DNA from: Tepidicaulis marinus
GTDB taxonomy: Bacteria; Pseudomonadota; Alphaproteobacteria; Parvibaculales; Parvibaculaceae
Length of the DNA: 64,000 bases
Assembly: GCF_000739695.1 (NCBI RefSeq)
Contig: NZ_BBIO01000001.1
Coordinates: 124,001 to 188,000, forward strand
Reading direction: 5' to 3'
The notes beneath the pieces were generated by a model. It saw nothing but the letters and a program-made list of their open reading frames with translations. It was not told the origin of the DNA and did no database searches. The number at the start of each line of letters is the position of its first letter. Positions within the stretch are counted from its first letter, which is position 1. This document shows positions 19,911 to 28,964 of the stretch, in pieces. A program made the position numbers and the translations under genes.

Positions 19911-21272
19911 ATGAGCGGCACTTATCACGACATGCCGGCGCGGGCGCTCGGCGCGGAAATCGAAAAAGGCGCGCTCGATCCGCGCGAGCTGACCGAGTAT
20001 TTTCTGGCGCGGATTAAGGCCGACCCGTTTTCGGACCGCATTTTCACACACGTCCTGGCCACCCGCGCGCGGGCCGAAGCGGCGGCTGCCGCCGAGCGCG
20101 CAAAAAGAGGCCTGCGCCGCTCGCCGCTCGACGGGGTGCCCATCACCTATAAGGACCTTTTCGACACGAAAGGCTGCGAGACCACCGCCGGCTCGAAGCT
20201 CCTCAGCGGGAACATGCCGGCGCGCGATGCAGCCCTTGTCGAAAATCTCGCCCGCGCCGGGCTCGTCACGCTGGCCAAGACCACTATGACAGAGCTTGCC
20301 TTTTCCGGCCTCGGCCTCAACCCCTATTTCGGCACGCCGCCCAATCCTTTCGATGCAACCTGCGAGCGCGCGCCGGGGGGCTCTTCCTCCGGGGCAGGCG
20401 TCGCGCTTGCCCGCGGGCTCTGCGCCGCTTCCATCGGCACGGATACGGGCGGCTCGGTGCGCATCCCGGCAAGCTGGAACGGGCTGACGGGCCTTAAGAC
20501 CACGGCGGGGCGCATCTCATTGCACGGCACGGTGCCGCTCTCCCCGAGCCTCGATACGGCAGGCCCGCTCACCAAGGATGTGGAAGACGCCGCGCTCTTC
20601 TTTGCGCTTATGGCGGGCGTCAAAGCCCCCGATCTTTCCCATCCAAGGAAACGCGATACCCATGTGCTCATCGCCCGCGGCATCGGCTTTGAGGATCTGA
20701 GCCCCGGCATCGGCGAGGCGGTGGACCACGCGCTGCGCCTCTTTGCCAAACGCGGCATCCATATCAAGGAAACCAAGCTGCCGGTGCTGGATGAGATGAA
20801 CGCCCTGACCTGGCAGGCACCGAACCTCCTTGCCGCCGAAGCCTATGCGCTTTGGGGAGAGGCGATCGAGAAAGCCCCGGAGAAAATGTTCGCCCCCGTG
20901 CTGAAACGCTTCCGCATGGGCCAGAACCCGGACAGCGCCGCGCTCGGGGCCAAATGGAAAAGACGCGAGGAACTGCGCCGTCTCTACCTGGAAGAAACGG
21001 CAGGCTATGACGCGGTACTCCTGCCCACCGTCTCGCTCAGCCCGCCGCCCATTGAGGGGCTGATGGAAGACGATGCCGCCTATGGCAAAGCGAATGTAAG
21101 CGCGCTGCGCAACACGACGCTCGGCAATCAGCTCGGCCTTTCCGCGATCACGCTGCCCGTGGGCAAAGACACGCTCGGCCTTCCCGTGGGCCTCATGGCG
21201 ATGGGCGCCCCGCATGGCGAGGAGCGCCTCCTTCGCCTTGGCCGCTGCCTTGAAAGCGTGCTGCATCCTTGA
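19911..21272 (+). CDS. Amidase-signature family amidase
   Basis: 453 residues. The amidase signature is complete: catalytic Lys in GVPITYKDLFDTKG, cis-Ser in APGGSSSGAGVALARG and the nucleophile Ser in GTDTGGSVRIPASWNGLTGLK. Length and end (TLPVGKDTLGLPVGLMAMGAP) fit secondary amidases rather than GatA of a tRNA amidotransferase, since no gatB/gatC is nearby. The substrate is unknown. Followed by a bidirectional terminator. Confidence 0.9.
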   Translation: MSGTYHDMPARALGAEIEKGALDPRELTEYFLARIKADPFSDRIFTHVLATRARAEAAAAAERAKRGLRRSPLDGVPITYKDLFDTKGCETTAGSKLLSGNMPARDAALVENLARAGLVTLAKTTMTELAFSGLGLNPYFGTPPNPFDATCERAPGGSSSGAGVALARGLCAASIGTDTGGSVRIPASWNGLTGLKTTAGRISLHGTVPLSPSLDTAGPLTKDVEDAALFFALMAGVKAPDLSHPRKRDTHVLIARGIGFEDLSPGIGEAVDHALRLFAKRGIHIKETKLPVLDEMNALTWQAPNLLAAEAYALWGEAIEKAPEKMFAPVLKRFRMGQNPDSAALGAKWKRREELRRLYLEETAGYDAVLLPTVSLSPPPIEGLMEDDAAYGKANVSALRNTTLGNQLGLSAITLPVGKDTLGLPVGLMAMGAPHGEERLLRLGRCLESVLHP

Positions 21273-21284
21273 AGCACCTAAAAG

Positions 21285-21314
21285 AAAACGCCGCCGGAAA
21301 ACCGGCGGCGTTTT
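21285..21314. terminator. Bidirectional intrinsic terminator (amidase / PQQ dehydrogenase)
   Basis: Perfect 13-bp stem AAAACGCCGCCGG (21285-21297) with CCGGCGGCGTTTT (21302-21314), loop AAAA. It gives a U-tail in both directions. Confidence 0.9.
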
Positions 21315-21341
21315 GCTTCATCTTTATAAGGAGGATTGAAA

Positions 21342-23585
21342 TCAGTTGGCAGGTGCCAGCCGCTCTCTATCCTCACGCGCGCGCTTGATGATATAGCCAT
21401 AAATGTCTTTGACATCGCGCTCGCTCAAAAGATCGCCGAAGCTCGCCATGCCGCGGTCCTTCAGCATGCCGCCGCGCACGATCTCCATGAAGTTTTCCTT
21501 CACCGCCGGCGACATGCGCCGCAGGTCGGGCACGACGCCGGAGGAGATGGCCAGCGCGCCGTGGCAAAGCCCGCAATGAGCCATGAACTGCACTTCGCCG
21601 TTGCGCAGCTGTTCTTCCGTCAGCTCCACCGGCTCATGCGCCGGGATCGACTGATCCTTGATCGCAACTTCCGGCAGGTCGGCCTTGCCGCCGACTTTGA
21701 AGACGAGAAGACGGCCTTCGTTCTGATATTTGGCCGCCGCCGTCTGGCGCGCATCACCCGAGGCAATACCGACGCCGCCATAGCCCGCCATAACGGCGAT
21801 ATATTGCTCGCCGTCCACCGCATAGGAAATCGGCGGGGCAATGATGCCGGTCTGAATATCGGCTTCCCAGACCTTCTCGCCCCGGTCCGCCGTATAGGCG
21901 ACGAAGCGCCCGTCGGCGGTGCCCTGGAAGACGAGATTACCGGCAGTGGTCAAAACGCCGCCATTGAGCGGAGCAGGCAGATCGACCACCCAGCGCGCTT
22001 CCTGCTTCACCGGGTCCCAGGCTTTCAGATAACCGGCGGCAAGCGGAATTTCGCCCATGGCATTAATCGCATCGACATAGTCGCCCCAGTCTAGGCCCGG
22101 GTTCCACCAGTTCTCTTTCACGTCATATTCGCGCTCTTCGCGCCATTGCCGCTCCAGCGAATAGATGCCGGCGATCTCCTGCGTCGGGATATAGACGAGG
22201 CCGGTATTCGGGTTATAGGCCATGGGGTGCCAGTTATGCCCGCCATTGGCGGACGGCAGCACCACTTGCGTCGTCTTGTCGTAAGCCAGCGCCGGGTTTT
22301 CCACCGGACGGCCCGTTTCAAGATCCACATGGCTTGCCCAGGTGACGGTGATGTAATTATCCGCCGAGATCAGCTTGCCCGTTTCCCGGTCGATCACATA
22401 GAAGAAGCCGTTCTTCGGCGCCTGCATCAGCACTTTGCGCGTCTCGCCGCCAATTTCCATGTCGGCCAGAATGATGTGCTGCGTGGCGGTGTAATCCCAA
22501 TTATCGCCCGGCGTCGTCTGGTAATGCCATTTCAAGTCGCCCGTATCGGGATCGATGGCGAGGATCGAGGAAAGATAGAGATTGTCCCCGCCGCCCGGCG
22601 AACGGATTTCGCGGGTCCAGGGCGAGCCGTTGCCGACGCCGACATAAAGCGTGTCGAGCTCGGGGTCATAGGCCATGGAATCCCAGACCGTGCCGCCGCC
22701 GCCGACTTCCCACCAGCGCCCGCCTTTCCAGGTATCGACCGCTTTTTCAAGGGCGGGCGATTCCAGCGGCTTGGACGGATCTCCCGGCACCGTATAAAAG
22801 CGCCAAAGCTGCTCGCCCGTATTGGCGTCATAGGCGCTGAAATATCCGCGTACGCCATATTCAGCACCGCCATTGCCGATAATGACTTTGCCCTTCACCA
22901 CGCGCGGCGCGCCGGTGATCGTGTAAGGCGCACCCGGAATGGTGTTCTTTTCCCAAATGACGGAACCGTCCTTGGCATCGAGCGCGATGAGACGCCCGTC
23001 GAAGCTCGCCGCGAAGATCTTGCCCTCCCAGGCGGCGACGCCCCGGTTGACGATATCGCAGCAGCCATAGCGCGCCCACTCACCCGGCACTTCCGGATCA
23101 TAGGACCAAAGCTCTTCACCGGTCTTGGCATCGAGCGCATGGACGACGCCCCAATTGCCGGTCGTATAAATCACCCCGTCGATAACGAGCGGCGAGGCTT
23201 CAAGGCCGCGCGTCGTGCCGGTATCGAAAACCCAGGCGGGGGCCAGCTTATCGACATTTTTATCCGTGATCTGATCAAGCGGCGAGAAACGCTGTTCGCT
23301 ATAGGTGCGCCCATGGGCAAGCCAGGAACCAGGCTCGCTATCGGCATTTGCGATGCGCGCGCCGGTAACGGCGGCCGGGCCGCTTTCTTCTTGGGCTGCC
23401 TGTTGCCGGGCCGCTTCTTCCGGCGCACTCATTTCTTCTTCCGGCGCTGCCGTCATTTGCGGCATCGGCGCCTCGCCCTCGCCGCCGCCCGGCGCCCCGG
23501 CAAATTGCCAGACGATCACGCCTGCCAGAAACAGGCCCGCCGCCGCATTGACCGCGACAGGCCACATGGATTTTGTTTCGGACAT
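21342..23585 (-). CDS. PQQ-dependent quinohemoprotein alcohol dehydrogenase
   Basis: 747 residues. Oxidises alcohols in the periplasm with PQQ and an attached haem c. A hydrophobic N-terminal segment (residues ~7-26) resembles a membrane anchor, followed by an Ala/Glu-rich linker to ~80. The eight-bladed propeller includes the vicinal Cys pair in YGCCDIVN, Ca-binding Asn in GVGNGSPW, the catalytic Asp in PGDNWDYTATQ, and tryptophan-docking repeats. The cytochrome domain has CGLCH at about 671-675 and a candidate Met ligand after it. Thr at two positions after the catalytic Asp suggests the calcium rather than the lanthanide type (inference). The start at 23585 is set by GGAGG six bases before it. 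No pqq genes nearby. Confidence 0.93.
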   Translation of the reverse strand: MSETKSMWPVAVNAAAGLFLAGVIVWQFAGAPGGGEGEAPMPQMTAAPEEEMSAPEEAARQQAAQEESGPAAVTGARIANADSEPGSWLAHGRTYSEQRFSPLDQITDKNVDKLAPAWVFDTGTTRGLEASPLVIDGVIYTTGNWGVVHALDAKTGEELWSYDPEVPGEWARYGCCDIVNRGVAAWEGKIFAASFDGRLIALDAKDGSVIWEKNTIPGAPYTITGAPRVVKGKVIIGNGGAEYGVRGYFSAYDANTGEQLWRFYTVPGDPSKPLESPALEKAVDTWKGGRWWEVGGGGTVWDSMAYDPELDTLYVGVGNGSPWTREIRSPGGGDNLYLSSILAIDPDTGDLKWHYQTTPGDNWDYTATQHIILADMEIGGETRKVLMQAPKNGFFYVIDRETGKLISADNYITVTWASHVDLETGRPVENPALAYDKTTQVVLPSANGGHNWHPMAYNPNTGLVYIPTQEIAGIYSLERQWREEREYDVKENWWNPGLDWGDYVDAINAMGEIPLAAGYLKAWDPVKQEARWVVDLPAPLNGGVLTTAGNLVFQGTADGRFVAYTADRGEKVWEADIQTGIIAPPISYAVDGEQYIAVMAGYGGVGIASGDARQTAAAKYQNEGRLLVFKVGGKADLPEVAIKDQSIPAHEPVELTEEQLRNGEVQFMAHCGLCHGALAISSGVVPDLRRMSPAVKENFMEIVRGGMLKDRGMASFGDLLSERDVKDIYGYIIKRAREDRERLAPAN

Positions 23586-23764
23586 TCCGCACCTCCCCAG
23601 GTGTTGGTTGTTCTTGTTCATTGGCTTGCAGGCAGGCGCGCCGCCCCCTGAAAGGCCCCGCCTGCTTTTTGCCTAAGCTTACCCGATCGGTTTCAAAGGA
23701 AAAGTACGGACTCCGACTCCGCTTTACCGATTTTCTGCATATTTTTTGATCATCAATAAGTTTG

Positions 23765-23781
23765 TGCATAAAAATTGTGCA
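23765..23781 (+). promoter_or_regulatory. Putative NtrC binding site upstream of glnK
   Basis: TGCA-N9-TGCA, 17 bases (TGCATAAAAATTGTGCA), with the length and symmetry of the NtrC consensus TGCACCA-N3-TGGTGCA. It is part of a direct repeat TTGTGCATA at 23762-23770 and 23775-23783. Its centre is about 110 bases before the -12 element. Confidence 0.55.
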
Positions 23782-23835
23782 TATTTGCGCTCTGCACAGC
23801 GCTCCTTTTGCGGGCAGTTCTTCAGATTCGTTTAA

Positions 23836-24327
<492 letters not shown>

Positions 24328-24337
24328 GAGAATGGAA

Positions 24338-25693
24338 ATGACACGAGTTAAGCAGACACTCACACTACTTGCCGGCGCGGGGCTTGCGTCCATGGCCCTT
24401 ACCGGCGCGGCTTTTGCGCAGGAAGAGCCCTTCACGCAAACGCCCGAAGAAACCGCCTTTATCTTCAACACGCTCCTGTTCCTTTTGGGCGGCATCCTCG
24501 TCATGTGGATGGCGGCCGGCTTTGCGATGCTGGAAGCAGGCATGGTGCGCACGAAAAACGTCGCCATGCAGTGCACGAAGAACATCTCGCTCTTCGCCAT
24601 TGCCGGCATCATGTATTACCTCGTCGGCTATAACCTGATGTATGCAGGGGTCGATGGCGGCTGGATCGGCTCGCTGAGCCTGTGGAGCCCGGACGACAGC
24701 GCCGCGCTCGCAGAAGCAGGCGCCACTTTCGGCAATGGCGGCGGCTACGCGGCCTCTTCCGACTGGTTCTTCCAGATGGTGTTCGTTGCCACCGCGGCCT
24801 CGATCGTCTCCGGCACGCTGGCCGAGCGCATCAAGCTGTGGCCATTCCTGATCTTCACGGTCGTTCTGACGGGTTTCATCTACCCGATCCAGGGCGCCTG
24901 GCAGTGGGGCGGCGGCTGGCTCTCTGAAATGGGCTTCTCCGACTTTGCCGGTTCCACGATCGTGCACTCGGTCGGCGGCTGGGCCGCGCTTGTCGGCGCC
25001 ATCATCCTCGGCGCGCGTCACGGCAAATACGGCGCCAACGGCGAGATCAACCCGATGCCGGGTTCCTCCATGCCGCTGGCAACGCTGGGCACGTTCATCC
25101 TGTGGCTCGGCTGGTTCGGCTTCAACGGCGCTTCCCAGCTTGCGCTGGGCACGGGTGCGGACGCGGTTGCCGTCTCCAACATCTTCGCCAACACGACCAT
25201 GGCAGCCGCCGGCGGCGTGGTTGCGGCGATGGTGCTCACCCAGCTCCTCTACACGAAGGTCGATCTGACCATGGCGCTGAACGGCGCGCTGGCCGGCCTC
25301 GTGTCGATCACGGCTGAACCTCTGACGCCGGGCATCGGCTGGTCGCTGATCATCGGCGGTCTGGGCGGCGCGCTGGTCGTGGTTGCGGTTCCGCTGCTCG
25401 ACAAGCTGAAGATCGACGACGTCGTGGGCGCCATCCCGGTCCACCTTCTGGCCGGTATCTGGGGCACCATGGCTGTGCCGATCACCAATAGCGGCACGAG
25501 CTTCGCCGTCCAGGCGATCGGTGTGGCCTCGATCGGTGCCTTCGTCATCGTCGCCTCGCTCGCCTTCTGGCTGGCCCTGCGCTTCACGATCGGCCTGCGC
25601 TGCTCGGAAGAAGACGAGGTGCTCGGGCTCGACAAAGCTGAAATCGGGCTGGAAGCCTATCCCGAATTCGGAACCGGCTCCAAGGCCTACTAA
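24338..25693 (+). CDS. amtB: Ammonium transporter AmtB (with signal peptide)
   Basis: 451 residues. Trimeric ammonium channel. A cleavable signal peptide (MTRVKQTL, hydrophobic core, AFA/QEE site at about 26-27) precedes eleven membrane segments, the usual plan for proteobacterial AmtB. The twin pore histidines are H210 (TIVHSVGGW) and H369 (IPVHLLAGIWG). Two ATGs exist; TAGGAG at 24325-24330 is seven bases before the second (24338) and only one base before the first (24332), so 24338 is chosen. Directly follows glnK, so PII gating of this channel is expected from family knowledge. Confidence 0.95.
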   Translation: MTRVKQTLTLLAGAGLASMALTGAAFAQEEPFTQTPEETAFIFNTLLFLLGGILVMWMAAGFAMLEAGMVRTKNVAMQCTKNISLFAIAGIMYYLVGYNLMYAGVDGGWIGSLSLWSPDDSAALAEAGATFGNGGGYAASSDWFFQMVFVATAASIVSGTLAERIKLWPFLIFTVVLTGFIYPIQGAWQWGGGWLSEMGFSDFAGSTIVHSVGGWAALVGAIILGARHGKYGANGEINPMPGSSMPLATLGTFILWLGWFGFNGASQLALGTGADAVAVSNIFANTTMAAAGGVVAAMVLTQLLYTKVDLTMALNGALAGLVSITAEPLTPGIGWSLIIGGLGGALVVVAVPLLDKLKIDDVVGAIPVHLLAGIWGTMAVPITNSGTSFAVQAIGVASIGAFVIVASLAFWLALRFTIGLRCSEEDEVLGLDKAEIGLEAYPEFGTGSKAY

Positions 25694-25715
25694 ACCTCTC
25701 CTCCCAGCCCCTCCC

Positions 25716-25785
25716 GAAGGTCCCTCCGGGGACCTTCCTCGGGGTCGGACGGGGCCTTGTGCCACCACCATTGAAGGCCCCGTCC
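25716..25785 (+). repeat. Two consecutive perfect stem-loops after amtB1
   Basis: Stem 1: GAAGGTCCC (25716-25724) with GGGACCTTC (25729-25737), four-base loop. Stem 2: GGACGGGGCCTT (25747-25758) with AAGGCCCCGTCC (25774-25785), 15-base loop. Neither is followed by a T-run; they precede the terminator at 25792. Confidence 0.8.
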
Positions 25786-25791
25786 TCACTG

Positions 25792-25824
25792 GAGCCCGGA
25801 CCCCAAAAGGTCCGGGCTCTTTTT
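25792..25824 (+). terminator. Intrinsic terminator of glnK-amtB1
   Basis: Eleven-base-pair stem GAGCCCGGACC (25792-25802) with GGTCCGGGCTC (25809-25819), loop CCAAAA, then TTTTT. Confidence 0.93.
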
Positions 25825-25936
25825 GTTTGGACGAAGACGCATCGAGCCGCCGCGAAATCAGGCAGCCCAGTCGCTCTGCCTTCGATTTAGGCAGCACTCT
25901 TTGGGCAAATGACCGGCATTTAGGCAAGTCCGGCAT

Positions 25937-25953
25937 TGCCCAAAACCCGTGCA
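25937..25953 (+). promoter_or_regulatory. Weak NtrC-like site upstream of amtB2
   Basis: TGCCCAAAACCCGTGCA, 17 bases. It matches 10 of the 14 defined positions of the NtrC consensus and has a perfect right half (GTGCA). It lies about 93 bases before the -12 element of the next entry. Confidence 0.3.
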
Positions 25954-26023
25954 GATGCCGCGCAGGCAGGCTAACATCTTCAAATCATTAACGATTAGCG
26001 GATTGCACAGGCCTGAGGGCCGG

Positions 26024-26040
26024 TTGGCACGGCCCTTGAT
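26024..26040 (+). promoter_or_regulatory. Putative sigma54 promoter of amtB2
   Basis: TTGGCACGGCCCTTGAT: the -24 element TTGGCACG is perfect, the GG and the -12 pair (26038-26039) are ten bases apart, and the only deviation is GA for GC at -12. It gives a leader of about 115 bases to the amtB2 start. The remainder of the 25825-26164 gap holds nothing else I can name. Confidence 0.55.
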
Positions 26041-26164
26041 TAAAAGAATGCTTAAGCCGGGCAGCGGGGGGACCTTCCATTGCCCGAAATTGGGGCTCGG
26101 AGAAAGCCTCCCATAAGGCAAGAAAGACCCGAGCTCTCCGTCAGGTGGCACACGGAGGCACATC

Positions 26165-27394
26165 ATGGAAGCAACCCAGCAGGGTGCGGACGTTTTTTTC
26201 GTGCTCATGGGCGCGATCCTCGTTTTTGCGATGCATGCGGGGTTCGCGTTTTTGGAAGTCGGCACGGTCCGTCATAAGAACCAGGTCAACGCCCTGGTCA
26301 AAATCATCGTCGATTTCGCGATTTCGACGCTCGCCTATTTCTTCGTCGGCTATTCGGTCGCCTACGGGGTGGATTTCCTCGTTTCCGCCGCCGTGCTCGA
26401 CGGCTCGGCGGAGGGCAGCCCCTTCGCCAAGCAGGGCTTCGATCTCGTCAAATTCTTCTTCCTGCTCACTTTCGCCGCGGCCATCCCGGCCATCATTTCC
26501 GGCGGCATTGCCGAGCGGGCGAAGTTCTGGTCGCAGGCCATGGCAACCGCCGTTATCGTCGGCCTCATCTATCCCTTCTATGAAGGCATCGTCTGGGGCG
26601 GCAATTTCGGCCTGCAGGACTGGCTGAGCGAAAGCTACGGCGCCGCCTTCAACGATTTCGCCGGTTCTATCGTCGTCCATGCCGTGGGCGGCTGGATCGC
26701 GCTCGGCGCCGTCGTCCTGCTCGGCCAGCGCAAGGGCCGCTATACCTCGGACGGGCGCGTCGTCGGCGTGCCGCCCTCCTCGATCCCGTGGCTGGCGCTC
26801 GGCTCCTGGCTGCTCTGTGTGGGCTGGTTCGGCTTCAACGTCATGTCCGCTCAGTCCGTGGAAGGGGTCTCGGGCCTCGTCGCCATGAACTCGCTTCTAG
26901 CCATGGTGGGCGGCATTCTCGTCGCGCTCATCGTCGGCAAGAACGACCCGGGCTTCATCCATAACGGCGCGCTGGCCGGTCTCGTCGCCGTCTGCGCCGG
27001 CTCCAACGTCATGCATCCCATCGGCTCGCTGCTGGTCGGCGGCGCGGCCGGGGCGATCTTCGTCATCTTCTTCAACCTCTGCCAGAACCGCTGGCGCATC
27101 GACGATGTGCTGGGCGTCTGGCCGCTGCACGGGCTTTGCGGGCTCTGGGGCGGCATTGCCTGCGGCATCTTCGGCCAGGAAGCGCTTGGCGGGCTGGGGG
27201 GCGTCGCCTTCATGAGCCAGCTCATCGGCTCGCTGGCGGGCGCAGCCTACGCGCTGGCAGGCGGCTTTGCGGTCTACGGGGCGCTGAAACTGCTGGTGGG
27301 CATCCGCCTTACACCGGAAGAAGAAGCGCAAGGCGCCGACCTCTCGATCCACAAGATCGGCGCCAACCCGGAATCGGAAATGGCCCCGCGCTAA
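26165..27394 (+). CDS. amtB: Ammonium transporter AmtB, second copy
   Basis: 409 residues. Same family as the neighbouring gene but without a cleavable signal peptide: the first hydrophobic segment starts at about residue 8. The pore histidines H172 (IVVHAVGGW) and H322 (WPLHGLCGLWGG) are 150 residues apart, as in E. coli AmtB. GWFGFNVMSAQS replaces the GWFGFNGASQLA of copy 1. Clearly diverged from copy 1, so not a recent duplication. It has its own promoter region and terminator and no PII gene of its own. Confidence 0.93.
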   Translation: MEATQQGADVFFVLMGAILVFAMHAGFAFLEVGTVRHKNQVNALVKIIVDFAISTLAYFFVGYSVAYGVDFLVSAAVLDGSAEGSPFAKQGFDLVKFFFLLTFAAAIPAIISGGIAERAKFWSQAMATAVIVGLIYPFYEGIVWGGNFGLQDWLSESYGAAFNDFAGSIVVHAVGGWIALGAVVLLGQRKGRYTSDGRVVGVPPSSIPWLALGSWLLCVGWFGFNVMSAQSVEGVSGLVAMNSLLAMVGGILVALIVGKNDPGFIHNGALAGLVAVCAGSNVMHPIGSLLVGGAAGAIFVIFFNLCQNRWRIDDVLGVWPLHGLCGLWGGIACGIFGQEALGGLGGVAFMSQLIGSLAGAAYALAGGFAVYGALKLLVGIRLTPEEEAQGADLSIHKIGANPESEMAPR

Positions 27395-27420
27395 GCGGCC
27401 TATCCGGCCCAAGGAGACAG

Positions 27421-27460
27421 AACGCCCGGCCACCGGTTTCAAAACCGGGGCCGGGCGTTT
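27421..27460 (+). terminator. Intrinsic terminator after amtB2
   Basis: Stem AACGCCCGGCC (27421-27431) with GGCCGGGCGTT (27449-27459), an inner ACCGGTTT/AAACCGG pairing, and a TTT tail. Confidence 0.85.
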
Positions 27461-27715
27461 GCGTTCCGCCTGCCCGAAGGAAAGGCCGCTCATCTAAAAA
27501 GTTAACAGATTGTTAACAAAAAACTTCACATTGTCTGGATAAAGTGCTGATTACGCATAGGTTTTTCCCCCGATCCACTCTTTAAACTAGCTGGACGGAT
27601 TCGCTGGCATTGGTTTAAGGTCATGCCATAAGTCATTGATGTTAACCTTGTGCCGTCAAAATGACGGCGCATGAGGCGTGTCCGGCAGCGTGCCGGATAG
27701 GAAAGTGGGGGAAAG
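27461..27715. other. Intergenic region before the aminotransferase
   Basis: A/T-rich spacer. Contains two GTTAAC palindromes close together near 27500-27517, and a small perfect hairpin GCCGTCA-AAA-TGACGGC at about 27652-27668, 48 bases before the next gene. No coding potential seen. Confidence 0.5.
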
Positions 27716-28921
27716 ATGGCTGACGCGCAGGACCGTTTTGCCGCATTGCCGGAAAGCCCGTTTCCGCGGCTGAACGATCTTTTGGCCGGCATCAAGCCCG
27801 GCGCCGAGCCTTTGATGATGTCGCTTGGCGAGCCGCAGCATCCTTTTCCCGATTTCGTGCGCGAGGAACTGCGCGCCCATGAGGCCGATTACGGGCGCTA
27901 TCCGCCGATCATCGGCACGGCTGGCTTCCGCGATGCGGTGGCGGGCTGGCTCGGGCGGCGCTTCAATCTGCCGGTCGGCGCGGTCGATCCCGACACCCAG
28001 ATCCTGCCCGTGAACGGCACCCGCGAGGCGCTGTTCAATATCGCGCTGCTCGCAAGCCCGCCGGAAAAGGCCGGCAAGCAGCCCGCGATCCTGATCCCCA
28101 ATCCTTTTTACCAGTGCTACGCCGCCGCCGCCCTTGCCGCAGGCGCCGAGCCCCGCTACATCGCTGCGCGCCCCGAAAACGGCTTCCTGCCCGATTTCGA
28201 AGGCCTGCCGGACGATCTTCTGGCGCGCACCTCCATCGTCTATTTCTGCTCGCCCGCGAACCCGCAAGGGGCGGTGGCGGACAAAGACTATCTCAAACGC
28301 CTGATCACGCTCGCGCGCTATCACGGGTTTCTGCTGGCGATGGATGAATGTTATTCCGACATCTACGACAAGGTACCGCCTGCGGGCGCGCTCTCTGCCT
28401 GTCTCGAGCTGCCGGTCCCTCCAAGCGGGGATGCTTTTGAAAACGTCATCGTCTTTCACTCGCTTTCCAAACGCTCCAGCCTGCCGGGCCTGCGCTCCGG
28501 CTTTTGCGCGGGCGATAAAAGACTGATGATGCGCTTCCGCTCCTTCCGCAATATCGCCGCGCCGCAAAGCCCGCTGCCGGTTTTGGCGGCGGCGGCGGCG
28601 GCCTGGAACGACGATGCCCATGCCGCCGAGAACCGCGCGCTTTATCAAAAGAAGATCGATGCCGCCGAGCGCATTCTCGGCAACCGTTTCGGCTTTTACC
28701 GGCCGGCCGGCGGCTTCTTCCTCTGGCTCGATGTCGGCGACGGGGAAGCAGCCGCACGGCAGATCTGGGAGAAGGGCGGCGTCAAAGTGCTGCCCGGCAA
28801 ATATCTTTCCCGCGACGATGAAGCGGGCAATCCGGGCGAGGCCTATATCCGCGTGGCGCTCGTCCATCCGCAAGACACGACCGAAGACGGGCTGAAACGG
28901 CTCGCAAACGCGCTCGGCTAA
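27716..28921 (+). CDS. PLP-dependent class I/II aminotransferase, likely DapC
   Basis: 401 residues, fold type I. The PLP lysine is in [20 protein letters not shown] ring contacts in [18 protein letters not shown] and [12 protein letters not shown], and the phosphate/carboxylate Arg in AYIRVALV near the end. [14 protein letters not shown] at the N-terminus matches succinyl-diaminopimelate aminotransferases, which work in lysine and peptidoglycan precursor synthesis. Position before ftsK is a common alphaproteobacterial arrangement. The substrate assignment rests on resemblance only. Confidence 0.82.
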   Translation: MADAQDRFAALPESPFPRLNDLLAGIKPGAEPLMMSLGEPQHPFPDFVREELRAHEADYGRYPPIIGTAGFRDAVAGWLGRRFNLPVGAVDPDTQILPVNGTREALFNIALLASPPEKAGKQPAILIPNPFYQCYAAAALAAGAEPRYIAARPENGFLPDFEGLPDDLLARTSIVYFCSPANPQGAVADKDYLKRLITLARYHGFLLAMDECYSDIYDKVPPAGALSACLELPVPPSGDAFENVIVFHSLSKRSSLPGLRSGFCAGDKRLMMRFRSFRNIAAPQSPLPVLAAAAAAWNDDAHAAENRALYQKKIDAAERILGNRFGFYRPAGGFFLWLDVGDGEAAARQIWEKGGVKVLPGKYLSRDDEAGNPGEAYIRVALVHPQDTTEDGLKRLANALG

Positions 28922-28964
28922 GACGCCGATCCGCACGCACGACAAAGGACAAGGACACAAGGAC

